DNA from: Mercurialis annua
Lineage: Eukaryota > Streptophyta > Magnoliopsida > Malpighiales > Euphorbiaceae
Assembly: GCF_937616625.2 (NCBI RefSeq)
Contig: NC_065570.1
Coordinates: 51,885,665-51,949,664 of the forward strand
Length of the DNA stretch: 64,000 bases
Reading direction: 5' to 3'
The notes under the pieces were generated by a model that worked only from the letters and a program-made list of their open reading frames with translations, had not been told where the DNA came from and made no database searches. Positions within the stretch are counted from its first letter, which is position 1, and each line of letters opens with the position of its first letter. Position numbers and translations under genes: made by a program. Below are positions 11,686 to 22,530 of the stretch, in pieces.

Positions 11686-13450
11686 ATGGCTTCTCTTCCT
11701 TTCAACATTACACCAAACCCTAATTTTTCTCATCAAAATCCATCAAATTTCCAAGAAACAACCCAACCCCTTTTCTCAAAATTGCATTATAAGTCTTATG
11801 TTGCTACCATTTCCTCTTTATGCAAACAAGGCCAAATTCAATCCGCTTTACATTTACTTTCTCAAATAGACCACAGCAATTTATTTTTCGGAACTCAAAT
11901 ATACGGTGATCTTCTTCAGGGCTGTGTCTATGAGAAAGATTTCTATACGGGTCAGCAAATTCATGCTAGAATTATAAAAAAAGGTGAATTCTTTTCAAAA
12001 AATGAGTATGTAGAAACTAAATTAATACTCTTTTATGCCAAATGTGGTTGTTTTGATATTGCAATTGATTGTTTTGATAGATTATTAGTGAAGAATGTGT
12101 TCTCTTGGGCTGCTATTATAGGTTTGAATTGTAGAATGGGGTTCAATGAAAATGCTTTAATTGGTTTGTGTGAAATGATAAACACTGGCCTTTTTGCTGA
12201 TAATTTCATAGTGCCTAATGCGTTAAAAGCTTGCGGTGCGTTGAAGTGGATCAGATTTGGGAAAGGAGTTCATTGTTATGGAGTGAAGATGGGGTTTGAT
12301 GACTGTGTATTTGTATGCAGTAGTTTAGTTGATATGTATGGAAAATGCGGGGTTTTGATGGATGCACGGAAAGTGTTTGATAATATGCCTCAGAGGAATG
12401 TGGTTACTTGGAATTCAATGATTGTTGGTTATGTCCAAAATGGGTTATATCAAGAAGCTATAGAGGTGTTCCGTAATATGAGAGTAGAAGACATTGAGCA
12501 TACTCGAGTTACTTTATCAGCATTTCTTTCTGCTACGGCTAATTTAGATGCCACTGAAGAGGGTAAGCAAGGTCACGCAATTGCCGTTAAAAGTGGATTT
12601 GAGTTGGACAATATCTTAGGTAGTTCAATTTTAAATTTCTATTCGAAGGTGGGGTTGATTGAGGATGCAGAGTTAGTTTTTAGTCATATAGCCGATAAAG
12701 ACGCGGTGATATGGAATTTGCTCATTTCTAGCTATTTGCAATGTGGGCAAGCTGGAAATGCACTTAATATGTGCCGCTTAATGAGGTTAGACAATATGCA
12801 ATTCGATTCAGTAACGCTTGCCTCCATATTGTCTGCGTGTGCGAATATGAAAAACATAGAACTTGGTAAAGAAGCACATTGCTATTGTATTAGAAACAAT
12901 CTCGAATCTGATTCTGATGTAGCAAGTGCCATTGTAAATATGTATGTCAAATATGGAAGTATTGATTTTGCAAGACAAGTTTTTGAGTCTTCGATAAATA
13001 AAGATCTCGCAATGTGGAATATGGTATTGACGGGTTATGCTGAATTGGGACAAATTGGTGAGACCTTGAGGCTTTTCTATCAGATGCAGCTGGAGAGCGT
13101 CCCGCCAGATATAACATCATGGAATGCTGTGATTTTGGGGTTTCTTAGAAATGGTCAGGTCAGTAAGGCCAAAGAGATGTTCTTGGAGATGCAGGCTGTT
13201 GGTATTAATCCTAACTTGGTTACTCTGACTACTCTCATCTCAGGTCTTATGCAAGAAAATGGCAGTAAACCTAATATAATGGGTATGATTAGCACATTGC
13301 ACAGATGTGGAGTCATTGCAGTGTAGAAGAGCCATTCATATATCTTAAGTTTCAGTCGCTAATGATTTGGCCGATATGCATGTTAAATGTGGGAATATTA
13401 ACCAAGTCAAAGGGTTATTATATGAGTTAGGCATTGCACATTAACAATGC
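11686..13450 (+). pseudogene. CRR21: CRR21-like PPR protein gene, 3' end decayed
   Basis: An intronless 546-codon frame (11686-13326) encodes a PLS-type pentatricopeptide repeat protein. From about residue 75 it carries tandem PPR motifs (for example SSLVDMYGKCGVLMDARKVF and NVVTWNSMIVGYVQNGLYQE). Wording and order match Arabidopsis At5g55740 (CRR21), a plastid factor needed for RNA editing of an ndhD site and so for the NDH complex. The first ~45 residues are Ser/Asn/Pro-rich, as in a plastid transit peptide. CRR21 is about 830 residues. Here the match fails after LTTLISGLMQ (near 13255): the next repeat is collapsed by a deletion and the frame shifts. Recognisable pieces (CRRAIHI, then VANDLADMHVKCGNINQVKG, about 13320-13420) continue in another frame with a stop. 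The E/E+ domain needed for editing is missing. It could still be transcribed as a 546-residue protein, but a pseudogene is more likely. Confidence 0.85.
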
Positions 13451-13600
13451 AACTAATCTTTGCCCATCCCCTATGTCCTACGGATTCCGTCATTTCGGGG
13501 TTTTTGTTTTTGTAAATAATTTTAAAACCCTCAAAATTTTATATTATAATCTGTTCTTTTAAGGTGTGGCCATGTGCTCGCTCGGGATCCTACTTCATCT
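13451..13600 (+). other. Short spacer between PPR remnant and Pack-MULE
   Basis: This may contain further decayed PPR sequence (SLPIPYV at about 13454-13480 sits where CRR21 has a similar ELP-Y stretch), but the likeness is weak. It ends with the left target duplication of the following element. Confidence 0.4.
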
Positions 13601-13965
13601 CCTTTTCGTGGGTAATAATCATCGACGGTCCTCGATCTTTATCCTTAACTTCCGTAAACCCCCTATACTTTCAAAAACTTTCCTAAACCCCCGAACCTTT
13701 GTGGCGGCGCCATTCACGGTCCTTATGGACGAAAACACCCTTACAAAAAAAAAAAATTGGCGGCTGGCGGCGCCACGTCATCTGACATGTCAGAATTTTT
13801 AAAAAAAAAATGAAAGCCCCAAAATACCCCTAAAATAAGCTAATCAAACCAAAATTCAATCATATTCGATCCAACCAAACCAAAAAAAATGAACCAAACT
13901 AACCAAACCACCATCCACCATCCACCCGCCGCCGGTACAGTCGCCGGTCGTCATCTCCGGCGACC

Positions 13966-14016
13966 ATCTGTTCTAAGAACAGATCTGAAAACCCAGATCT
14001 GTTCTTAGAACAGATC
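13966..14016. repeat. Palindrome cluster, left of captured fragment
   Basis: ATCTGTTCT-A-AGAACAGAT (13966-13984) is followed by GATCTGTTCT-T-AGAACAGATC (13996-14016). Together they also form one 20-bp-arm inverted repeat (13968-13987 with 13994-14013, 6-nt loop). The palindrome supplies the stop codon of the captured open frame. Confidence 0.85.
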
Positions 14017-14250
14017 AACAGCGCCCATACCCGACTTAACAATCAGAGAAAACGGGCTAAAAGAGTCATTAGGACGATAAGCTACCTTAATCGACGGTCC
14101 AGATTCAAAGAACGTGGCGAGATTGAGACTCAGTTCTTTGGATTCACCAGCTACAACACCTGATTGAAATGGCAACCCTAATATGCTTAATGGAACTTTA
14201 GCTCTAAATAACGGCTTTTGCTCTTCACGAAATTTCAATGAAGCTTTCAT
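14005..14250 (-). pseudogene. Captured 5' coding fragment of an OEP40-like gene
   Basis: An 81-codon frame starts at an ATG at 14250, after a leader-like stretch that continues to about 14440 on the minus strand. Residues 1-76 read like the N-terminus of a conserved plant protein, beginning MKASLKFREEQKPLFRAKVP, with later FFESGPSIKVAYRPNDSF and FSLIVKSGMG. I recognise this as the start of the family containing Arabidopsis At3g57990 (OEP40), a beta-barrel solute channel of the plastid outer envelope of roughly 360-370 residues. Family membership is fairly secure; the exact name is from memory. After KSGMG the likeness stops and the frame ends a few codons later in a palindrome. It is therefore a gene piece carried by the surrounding Mutator-like element, not a working channel. 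It could be transcribed, and sense or antisense RNA could affect the parent gene (inference). Confidence 0.75.
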
Positions 14251-14530
14251 TTTTTTTTCAATTGAAATGAAACCCTAATCAAGAAATTTAATTACTAGAA
14301 ATCCCTTGGCTAAAACTGGAATTTATCGAAACCTAATTCACGAAATTGAATTTCTTAAAAAACCCTAATCAAGAAATTAATTTCTTTGTAAGAAATGAGT
14401 GGTGGGTAGTGGAGTGAAAGATTAGAACCAATATATAAAAAAGAAAAATTGTCTTGAAAGATTTGAAATTTCTAAGTGGATTTTTGAAAATTTGAAAATG
14501 GATTAAGATTGAGATTGAAAATTTGAAAAC

Positions 14531-14583
14531 GAACAGATCTGTTCTTCAAGAACAGATGTGAAATCTGTTCTTGAAGAACAGAT
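14531..14583. repeat. Palindrome cluster, right of captured fragment
   Basis: GAACAGATCTGTTC (14531-14544), ATCTGTTCTTCAAGAACAGAT (14537-14557) and ATCTGTTCTTGAAGAACAGAT (14563-14583) overlap or adjoin. The core word is the same as in the cluster at 13966-14016, so the captured fragment is bracketed by matching hairpins. Confidence 0.85.
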
Positions 14584-15161
14584 CAGAACAGACGGTGGCG
14601 ACCGGAGGTGGCGGCCGAGGTGGCGGCCGGAGGTGGTGGCCGGACCGGCGGCGGTTGTTGGCCATATGGTCTGATTAGGCTGTTTTGGGTTTGGTTAGAT
14701 TAGACTAGGGTGTTTTGGTTTGATTTTGATTTGGTTAAATTAAGGGTGTTTTGGGGTTTTTGAATATTTTTGGACCTATGATGATGTGGCGCCGTCAATT
14801 TTTTTTTTTGCGCCGCCAGCCGCCAAATTTTTTTGTAGGGGTATTATCGTCCATAAGTACCGTGAATAAGCGCCGCCACAAAGGTTGGGGGGTTTAGGGA
14901 AGCTTTTGAAAGTATAGGGGGTTTACGGAAGTTAAGGGTAAAGGTCGAGGACCGTCGATGATTATTAGCCCCTTTTCGTGGTGTATAGCCTTTGAAAGGG
15001 AGATAAATTTAAAGCCCGGCGGTGGAAGCAATTACTAAGGGGGTGCGTCAGCCTCCCTGATGTGCTCGAAATAGGAAGAAAGGAGATTGTGCGGTTTAGA
15101 AATATAATATTTCAGGGAGAGGAAAACCTTACCAAAATCAAGAACCAACATAAAATAAATA

Positions 15162-16103
15162 GGCTTAATTACTTAAAAAAAAACCACCTTTAATTTTTAT
15201 TTCGTTTATACCCTGACCTATAAAAACTGTCACATATATCCTTGACGTTGTCATTATGTTTCGCCTCTACCCCAAATTTTAAAAAAAAGATGATTTATTA
15301 AAAACAACTAAATTTAAGGGTTATTTTATACCTTTTTTTATTAAAAGATGTACAAACTATAACTTCATCTTTAAAAACGTTCAAATAAGTCCTAAAATTA
15401 ATTATTTTTTTTAATTTAAATAAAATAAATAAATAAAATAAAATATTTTTATTAAGTCCTATTTATAACCGTACTCCTATTTAAAAAACCGCTAATATTA
15501 TTTTTTTTAATTTTTTTTTATTTTTACGAAAATAAGCTCCTTCCTCCATGGACTCCTCCATCCATGGAGGAAGGAGCTGCTCCTTCCTCCATGTGAGGAA
15601 GGAGCAGATCTGCTCCTTCCTCACATGGAGGAAGGAGCAGCGTTCTCCTTCCTCATGGAGGAAGGAGCTGCGAGCTCCTTCCTTCCATGGAAGGAAGGAG
15701 AAGCTCCTCTTTTTAATTTTTTTTTTAAAAAAATTGAAAATAGATTTTAAAATTAAAGTACGGTATTATGTTGAAATTAATTAGTCTGATGTAAAAAAAT
15801 TTACGGTTTTTTATTTTCAACAAATTATTGATAATTAATATAAATTAAATTATTATTATTAGTTGAATTTTTTAAAGAAGAAGGTGTTTTTGTATAATTA
15901 ATAACATTGACGTGTAATTAGAATATATGCTAAAAAAGAAGGATTATTTTAAACTCTTTTTCAAATGAAAAGAGGTCAATTTAATACCTCGAGGGTAGAG
16001 GCGAAACATAATGACAACGTCAAGGGTATATGTGACAGTTTTTCTAGGTCAGGGTATAAACAAAATAAAGATTAAAGGTGAGGGTTTTTTAAATAATTAA
16101 GCC
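15162..16103. mobile_element. Mutator-type inverted-repeat element, GGCTTAATT family
   Basis: Left arm GGCTTAATTACTTAAAAAAA and right end AATAATTAAGCC begin inverted arms of about 120 bp. Both carry TATACCCTGACCT or its inverse and GTCATTATGTTTCGCCTCTACC or its inverse. A perfect 9-bp target duplication, AAATAAATA, lies at 15153-15161 and 16104-16112. There is no transposase. The centre is AT-rich except for a hairpin cassette at 15537-15700. The element at 48799-49423 has matching arms. Confidence 0.9.
15537..15700. repeat. Hairpin cassette with a perfect 66-bp palindrome
   Basis: Four dyads of the word CTCCTTCCTCC/GGAGGAAGGAG follow each other. (1) 15537-15552 pairs with 15561-15576 (16-bp perfect arms, 8-nt loop). 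(2) 15576-15608 and 15609-15641 form a perfect palindrome with 33-bp arms and no spacer, centred on AGATCT. (3) 15645-15654 pairs with 15658-15667. (4) 15675-15700 is a perfect 26-bp palindrome centred on CCATGG. The small plus-strand open frame over it is a by-product. Confidence 0.95.
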
Positions 16104-16942
16104 AAATAAATATCATTTCACCATATTTTTTTTGGCGATTCTATTTTGGTGCTACCAATTGATCATGGATGATGTGTATACCTCGAGATGATGAAATTTC
16201 GAGAAAAATTGATAACTACCCCACAATAGCAACTTTAATCTCAATAAGACGAGGCTAAGTTTTAAAATTGAAAATTACGGTCTCCACTTTTATTATAGCA
16301 AAACTAACCTTTCATAATTAAAATAATACAGTGATTATCAAAAGGTAACAACTAATTAAAGATTCTTTCCAAAATTCTCTCCAATTCACATTTAAAACAT
16401 ATCAATTAATATCTTTCCAAATTCAGTCAAATTCCTCTCAAATTGAATTTCCACCGCAAGAAAATACAGAGAATTCTAGTTATCGAAGAAAGAAGACGAT
16501 CATCGTAGCGCAAAAGATTCTTCCCAAGCTCGGATGAATTCAATTGCTATTAGGTGATCTCAAAAACAAAAGAATCTAGAGAAATCGGTGAATCAAAGTC
16601 ACGCAAATCTCCCAAAGATAATCAAATCAAAATCGGGTAATATTTTTGCTCTTAATTTTGTTTTCAAATTCAATTTGGAAAAAAAGATTTGATCTTTAAT
16701 ATTTATCACTGCAATTGGATTATGTTTTTGGAATGATGAACACTATTTAAATGATGAACACTGTTAAATAGCCTATTTTATTTTCAGTTTTAAGAAATTG
16801 TATTGTTTAATATAAATTTTTATTCAAACAGGTCCGTTTAATCTTATTAACTAATTTTAATTGTAGGAATGACAACATTGAAAATACTTACTACAAGGGA
16901 GTATGTGATTCAACTACTCGAATTACAAAATCAAGGTAATGC

Positions 16943-17152
16943 TTGTCAAAGAAGATACAAATTTTTGAACAATTAAGCAGGATGATATTTAGTATGCTGA
17001 AAGATACTAGTTGGAATACCACATTAGAAATTAGATATCAATTGAGACCTAATCAGCAGCCGTTGGATGTCGAGGATAATGAAAGCGTACAATGCAACCA
17101 ATGTGGACAGCGGGGATATAATAAAAAGACTCGTCGCAGTCTACCAAAATAG
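16943..17152 (+). pseudogene. Possible C-terminal piece of a MULE transposase
   Basis: The frame ends QCNQCGQRGYNKKTRRSLPK, close to the C-terminal CCHC tail common in MULE/FAR1-type transposases (C-x2-C-x4-H-x4-C). Here the His is Tyr and the last Cys is Arg, so the metal site is broken. The preceding residues (TSWNTTLEIRYQLRPNQQPL) are not diagnostic. No SWIM or DDE domain is left. Confidence 0.45.
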
Positions 17153-17344
17153 TAATAGATCTTATATAATTCAAATTTTTTGGTCTGAGTAGTATGTTTT
17201 TTCATTTAATTTCTTTGTGATCTGAAAAGGTTGTCTAATTTGATAGTTGTGGATGATAGTGGCTGTTAGTGGTGGTCTAATTTTGATGTTGCACACTTGG
17301 TGTTTGAAGAAATGCTTATGAATATCTGTATTGTTTCGAATGTT

Positions 17345-19110
17345 AGTTAACCAATGGTTAATCTTGGGTAAACCATTGGTTAACTTATAATAAATTTTAT
17401 TTTAAATATATCGTTAATAAATCTGTTATAAATCATTGTTCCAGTTTGTTTTGTAGTATACTATTGATCATCACTTGGTAGACCATTAATAGCATGTTCA
17501 AAAATGTTTACAGTTGTTATTTTGCTTCTTCTTTTTGACAATTAAAGATAAATAAAAAATAAAATTAGCAATAAATTAAGTGTGTTTGTTATTGAAGAGA
17601 ATTAGTATGAGATGGTTGTTTTTAATTTTAAACTATGTATATACTCTATTAATAAGATAAAATTCAAACACTTCATTATACCAAACAATAACCAACCATG
17701 TACTAAAAACATTGTGAATTAATTAACACACAATTTAACTAATTAAAGTTCTCATTTTATGCTATAAACATATAGCTAACAAAATCAAAATATATTACAA
17801 TCTGAAACCACTGTATTGCAATTTATAGTATAATGGTTAACTAGTAACAAAAAAAATTCAGCAACAGTTTACTAACCATTTTATTAACGATATATTCAAA
17901 ATAAAATTTATTACAAGTTAACCAACGGTTTACCTAATATTAACCATTGGTTAACCAATACCCAATATATTACAGACATCAATAAATATTCTCATAAGCA
18001 TTTCTTCAAACACCAAAAGTGCAGGCTATGCAACACCAAAAAATCAAACCACCACCACATCACCACCGTCGTTCATAAAAGAAAAATAAAAAATGATTGC
18101 AACACCAAGATATTTATTACAAGTTAACTAACAGTTAACCCAATGTTAACCACTGGTTAACCAACACCTAAAACATTACACACATTAACGTTCTATTCTC
18201 ATAAGCATTTCTTCATCTTGATTCAGTAATGACTTTGCTGGTAATACACAAAGCACCTGCCCAAAAGATAATTATACATTAAATTAACACTAAATTTAAC
18301 CTTAAAATCAGGACATACTGTTGCATACAAAGACAAAGTTAGAGTTAGAGTTCAAAACTCATTATTTCCGGTAAAACAAACATTATCATAAGCATTTCTA
18401 TTATCACAAGCACATATTAACGTTCTATTCTCATAAGCATTTCTTCATCTTGTTATTGGCTACCCATTAGTTAACCATTGCTTAACCAACATAAAACTTG
18501 ATCATAACAAGTATAAATCAAAAACTTCCTTCATCACCAAACTATTTGAATTTGTGGCTCATTAACAGCTGCAGCGTAAATAAAGTCGCCACCACCACAC
18601 TAGAAGCTCTTCCTCTTCCGCCTTTTTCCTCCGTCGAACTCACTCCGTTCCATAACATAGCGCTGTCTCCGCCTCCGTAGCAACAACGCGCCAATTTCAC
18701 CTCCATTACAGAACAGCGACTGATTGGACAATAGAAGAGAGCAGCAATTGATTTCGGTCGATGGCGATGATGATCCATGCCGCCGCTGCTCCTCGATAAT
18801 CCACGCCGCCGCTGCTCCTCGATAATCCACGCCGATGAACAAACCCTATTAGTGAACTGTGGAATACAAAAAATGACTGCAACACCGCCACATCACCACC
18901 GCTGTTCACAAAAGAAAAACAAAAAATGTCTGCAACACCAAAAAATTTATTACAAGTTAACCAATAGTTTATCTAATGTTAACCATTGGCTAACCAACAC
19001 CTAAAACATTACACACGCTGACGTTCTATTCTCATAAGCATTTTTTCATCTTGATTCAATAATGACTTTGCTGGTAATACTCAAAGCACCTACCCAAAAA
19101 ATAAAACAAC
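17345..19110. repeat. Repeats of GTTAACCAATGGTTAAC type with internal duplication
   Basis: Words such as TTAACCATTGGTTAACCAAC recur in both orientations. A block with ATTCTCATAAGCATTTCTTC followed by TGACTTTGCTGGTAATAC is present near 18195-18265 and again near 19027-19090. The preceding GCAACACC, CACATCACCACCG and AAAAATG words are also duplicated (about 18025-18100 and 18880-18940). This indicates a segmental tandem duplication of about 0.83 kb. At 18777-18830 the unit CCGCCGCTGCTCCTCGATAA is repeated twice. Related sequence lies at 59060-59440. Confidence 0.65.
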
Positions 19111-19135
19111 AGAACAAATCAACCTAAAAGCAAAT

Positions 19136-20701
19136 TGTTGGCAAAATACTGCAAGCGTACAGTGTCAACTTGTAATACAGACTGTGAAGTCCGGATATCG
19201 TACCCACAAGGAAAGCTACTAAAGACAACTAATTAGGAGACTCGATTCGGATAGTTAAAAGGATAATTTGGATTGAAGTATGTAAATTTAAAAGCTAGAT
19301 TAAACAATTAAAGAATAAAGTAAACTAAGGCTGTAAATTAAATAAGATTTAAACAATAATGAGAAAGATCAGGGATTATTAATCTACTTTATGCCATTAA
19401 TCTCATGGTTTATGGATTTCGTTATTAAATTGTGGTTCAGGCTGATCTAAGGCACCTATAGCTCTCTCTCAAGCCGCTACAGGCAAAAACAGTCGATTAA
19501 ACAATTAATAGGCAACTACTCACTCTCGTGTTATAATTAACCTAAATAATTACTTGATTGATGTTTGTTAAGCAAACCTAAAGAACACACATTCGCTAAT
19601 TCACTCTCGTGTTGTTAACTCCTGTGTTATTGATTACACGGTCTATTTCAATTCAACTCTCTCAAGTTACAATTAAAACACAAGCCAATAGTTTAAGTGA
19701 TCAAATTAAACTAAGCATTAAGAACAGTAATTAATACGCAATTATAACAAAAACTCAATAAACCAATTAATTAATAAAGCATAAATTCAATCAATAATCC
19801 CCGACGATGGGGTTAGTTACTCATGATCAAAGATAAACCAACAATACAATATATAGAATTCATAATTGATAAGATAAACAATGAAAAAGATCTCTCTGAA
19901 TTATCGTACCTTAATCGCATTAAAATCCCAATATAATATCGAAGAATAAAATCCAGCTCAAAAAGTAATCAAATCGAAGAACGGTGAACTAATCTGAAAA
20001 TAAATCTAATCTATTGTTTTTTAGTCTAATACAATGGTAGTCGAACTAAGACAACCCTATTTTGGTTGTAAACACCACTATATATACCCGTTGTCAGCCT
20101 CAAATTCGTATTTTGGTGAAGTCCCAAAGTCGCCCCTTCATAATTTTAGAATCGGAATGAAAGATCGGGGTCAAAACGTAATTTTAGACAACTCAGCAGC
20201 TAGGCACGATGGGAGGCGCGTTGCGAGGCGCGTTGATTCCATCGTGCCTTAAAATCTCAGCATAAATTTTCCTAAGGCACGATGCGAGGCACGATGCTAC
20301 CATCGTGCCTTCCATCTCGCCTCCTCTTCAAGTAAGAAAACAAACAGAGGCACGATGCGAGGCACGATGCTACCATCGTGCCTTCCATCTCGCCTTCCAC
20401 CAAACATGAATAAAACTAGGGGCACGATGCGAGGCACGTTGCTTCCATCGTGCCTTCCATCTTCCCTCAGGCAAAATCTCAGAAACAGCTCTGAAACTAA
20501 CTCGAAATGCCTATCCAACTCCGGTCTTGCTTAAACTTCACCGTATTGCTCCGATTAGGTCCAAAACTCCGTGAAATCTACGTGGTAGTACCTGAAACGC
20601 TCAAATAAGAAATAAGACCCAATATGCATAAAAATGATCACTAAACACACGTAAATAACTCGTAAAACAACGGTAATATAGGAGTAATTCTACTCCTATC
20701 A
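19136..20701 (-). repeat. 3' LTR (left copy in the window)
   Basis: 1,566 bp, identical by eye to 23595-25160 except position 19921. It includes a set of AGGCACGATG/CATCGTGCCT inverted repeats at 20221-20465. On the minus strand it follows a purine-rich tract at 20702-20716 that probably serves as the polypurine tract. Confidence 0.95.
20221..20465. repeat. Tandem hairpin units inside the LTR
   Basis: Three units of the form AGGCACGATGCGAGGCACG followed by a few bases and CATCGTGCCTTCCATC occur at about 20274-20323, 20346-20393 and 20420-20463. A variant precedes them near 20193-20250. Each unit folds through AGGCACGATG pairing with CATCGTGCCT. The same array is present in the other LTR at about 24650-24924. 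Confidence 0.85.
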
Positions 20702-22530
20702 AACATCCTCACACTTAACCTTTGCTTGTCCTCAAGCAAGAAACGAATCATGCTATAACCCAAATCAAATAGAATGTCAATAATCAACAAGAAATTGACA
20801 TTTTTCAAACCCCTAAAGTGATGAATCAATTAAATCGTGCTTTTAAAACCGACAACACAAAGAGAATATAAACCAAGCCACTTACTTAAAATTACGACAT
20901 GAATCAATGCCACCAAGAATACTCAAACAAGTTCACTCATACTTGAACCTAATATGCCTTGTTAAATCAAAGCATGCGAACTCATCAAAAGCAACGATAA
21001 CAAACGTTTTAGTCCTATGAGCAAAAACAACAATGCTTGAATCGTAAAATCACATGGCAAAATAACTCACAAGGTACACTCTAACACTCATGTGTTTAAG
21101 GGTTCGAAATTCAGCACTCAAAATTGAAACATTCTAATCCTAACATAAGCTTGCCTGTAATCCATCATTCCACTACTCAGTCGAGTCAAAAACACAAATC
21201 AAAATGGACTTTGTTCGGGTTGTAATGGGGTTTAAGCGAGGGTATGGTACAAGGTAAAAGAAAGGCTAAACATGACTTGACAAACCAACATAGATCAAAG
21301 GAAACCAGAAAATTAATCACATTAGCTCTCGAAAAATACAATCTCTCATTCTCTTTTTTTTTTCCTCGAGTTCTCAATTTTTTTTCAACATATTTTTTTT
21401 TCTTTTAAGCTCAATATTCTGATTTTCTTTTCTTTTTATACATTTTTTTTCAAAGCTTTTGCTTTCTATACTTTTCCTGAACTCCAAGAGGCACTAATAA
21501 TCACAAAAACCAAGAGATCATCAAACAAATAATCACGAGCTAGGATGTTACTACATCCTCACACTAGTTTCCTGCAATGTCAGTCAATTTGCCAAATCAA
21601 TCAAGGTAGAAAGTGGAAAGATGAGAAAAGGTAAAATGTGTGTAAAGTGTGTAAATAAACAAAAATAAGGCTAAGGCTCAACTTGGGTAAACTAAAGGTA
21701 AAAAGGTAGGCTGTTAAGTGGTCTAACGAAAAGGTGAATCCTAAATGCCATTTATCATCTTCATGTTTTTCAACTTAACTGTGCAATGTGACAACGGAAA
21801 CCAGGCAAGTTCTAGAGAATACAGACATGCTTCAAACCACACAACAAGAAAAATAAGCATAAAAAATATATGCTCCCATAGGCTCAAAATCTCACAAAAT
21901 TAGTCGTGTGTTCACCATGTAATTCACTACCTCAAACACTGCCATTATTTACTCAAGTTTTCAACAGTTTGCACCGTAGCTCAATCTTAATTCACATGCC
22001 AGATTTCACAACAATCATCAAATTACAAGCATTTCATTAAACTCAAATTTTCACCCTAGTCGTAGTGACCCATGTCGTCAAAATCAAGTACGAAACACTT
22101 AACTACATTCTCCAATTGTTGTCAACAATTAAAAACACATTTAACTCATTCATCACGTAGGGGAAAGAAACATGCTAATAATTCTTGAATCATGACATAA
22201 CCATTATCATTAGGCTATTTAGGACTAAACAAACATCAAATATGAGTAGATAAACCAAAACAAGGGTTCACAACTATAGACTACTACAGACGTAAAATAA
22301 AAACAAAACATAAAATAAGACATTACTAAAACAAAAACAAACAAAAAACAGAATGTTTTCCCCACCCTCACACTAGTTCAGGCATTGTCCCCAATGCAAT
22401 GAAATAAAATAAAAAATAAAAAACATATCTGAAACACAAAAGTGTAAGGGTGAAAGGAAAGATACCCTTGGGATTGCCTCCCAAGCGCGCTTTAGTTAGA
22501 GTCCAAAGCTAGACTCTTCGCGTAAGGTTG

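Larger units (their letters stand above)
13611..14970. mobile_element. Pack-MULE (non-autonomous Mutator-like element)
   Basis: Long inverted arms start GGTAATAATCATCGACGGTC on the left and, reversed, GGCTAATAATCATCGACGGT on the right. They stay similar for about 150 bp, sharing AGTATAGGGGGTTTACGGAAG and the word GGCGGCGC. A 10-bp target duplication, CCTTTTCGTG, is at 13601-13610 and 14971-14980. This length fits the 9-11 bp typical of Mutator-like elements. There is no transposase. The interior carries a captured coding fragment (14005-14250, minus) together with its leader, flanked on both sides by palindromes built from ATCTGTTCT/AGAACAGAT. The arms are well matched but not identical, so insertion is moderately old. 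Confidence 0.9.

Noticed and set aside
11636..11869. Overlapping plus-strand frame at the PPR start
   Set aside because: It is a shadow of the PPR frame; PPR similarity and the transit-like N-terminus are in the frame starting at 11686.
17975..19110. Pair of LTRs of another retrotransposon
   Set aside because: The repeated blocks are tandem, do not begin TG or end CA, have no primer site or target duplication, and share words with a DNA-transposon-like region.
20034..20518. Small open frames in the LTR (also at 24493-24977)
   Set aside because: They are produced by the hairpin repeats and leader sequence of the LTR, are duplicated only because the LTR is, and resemble no protein.
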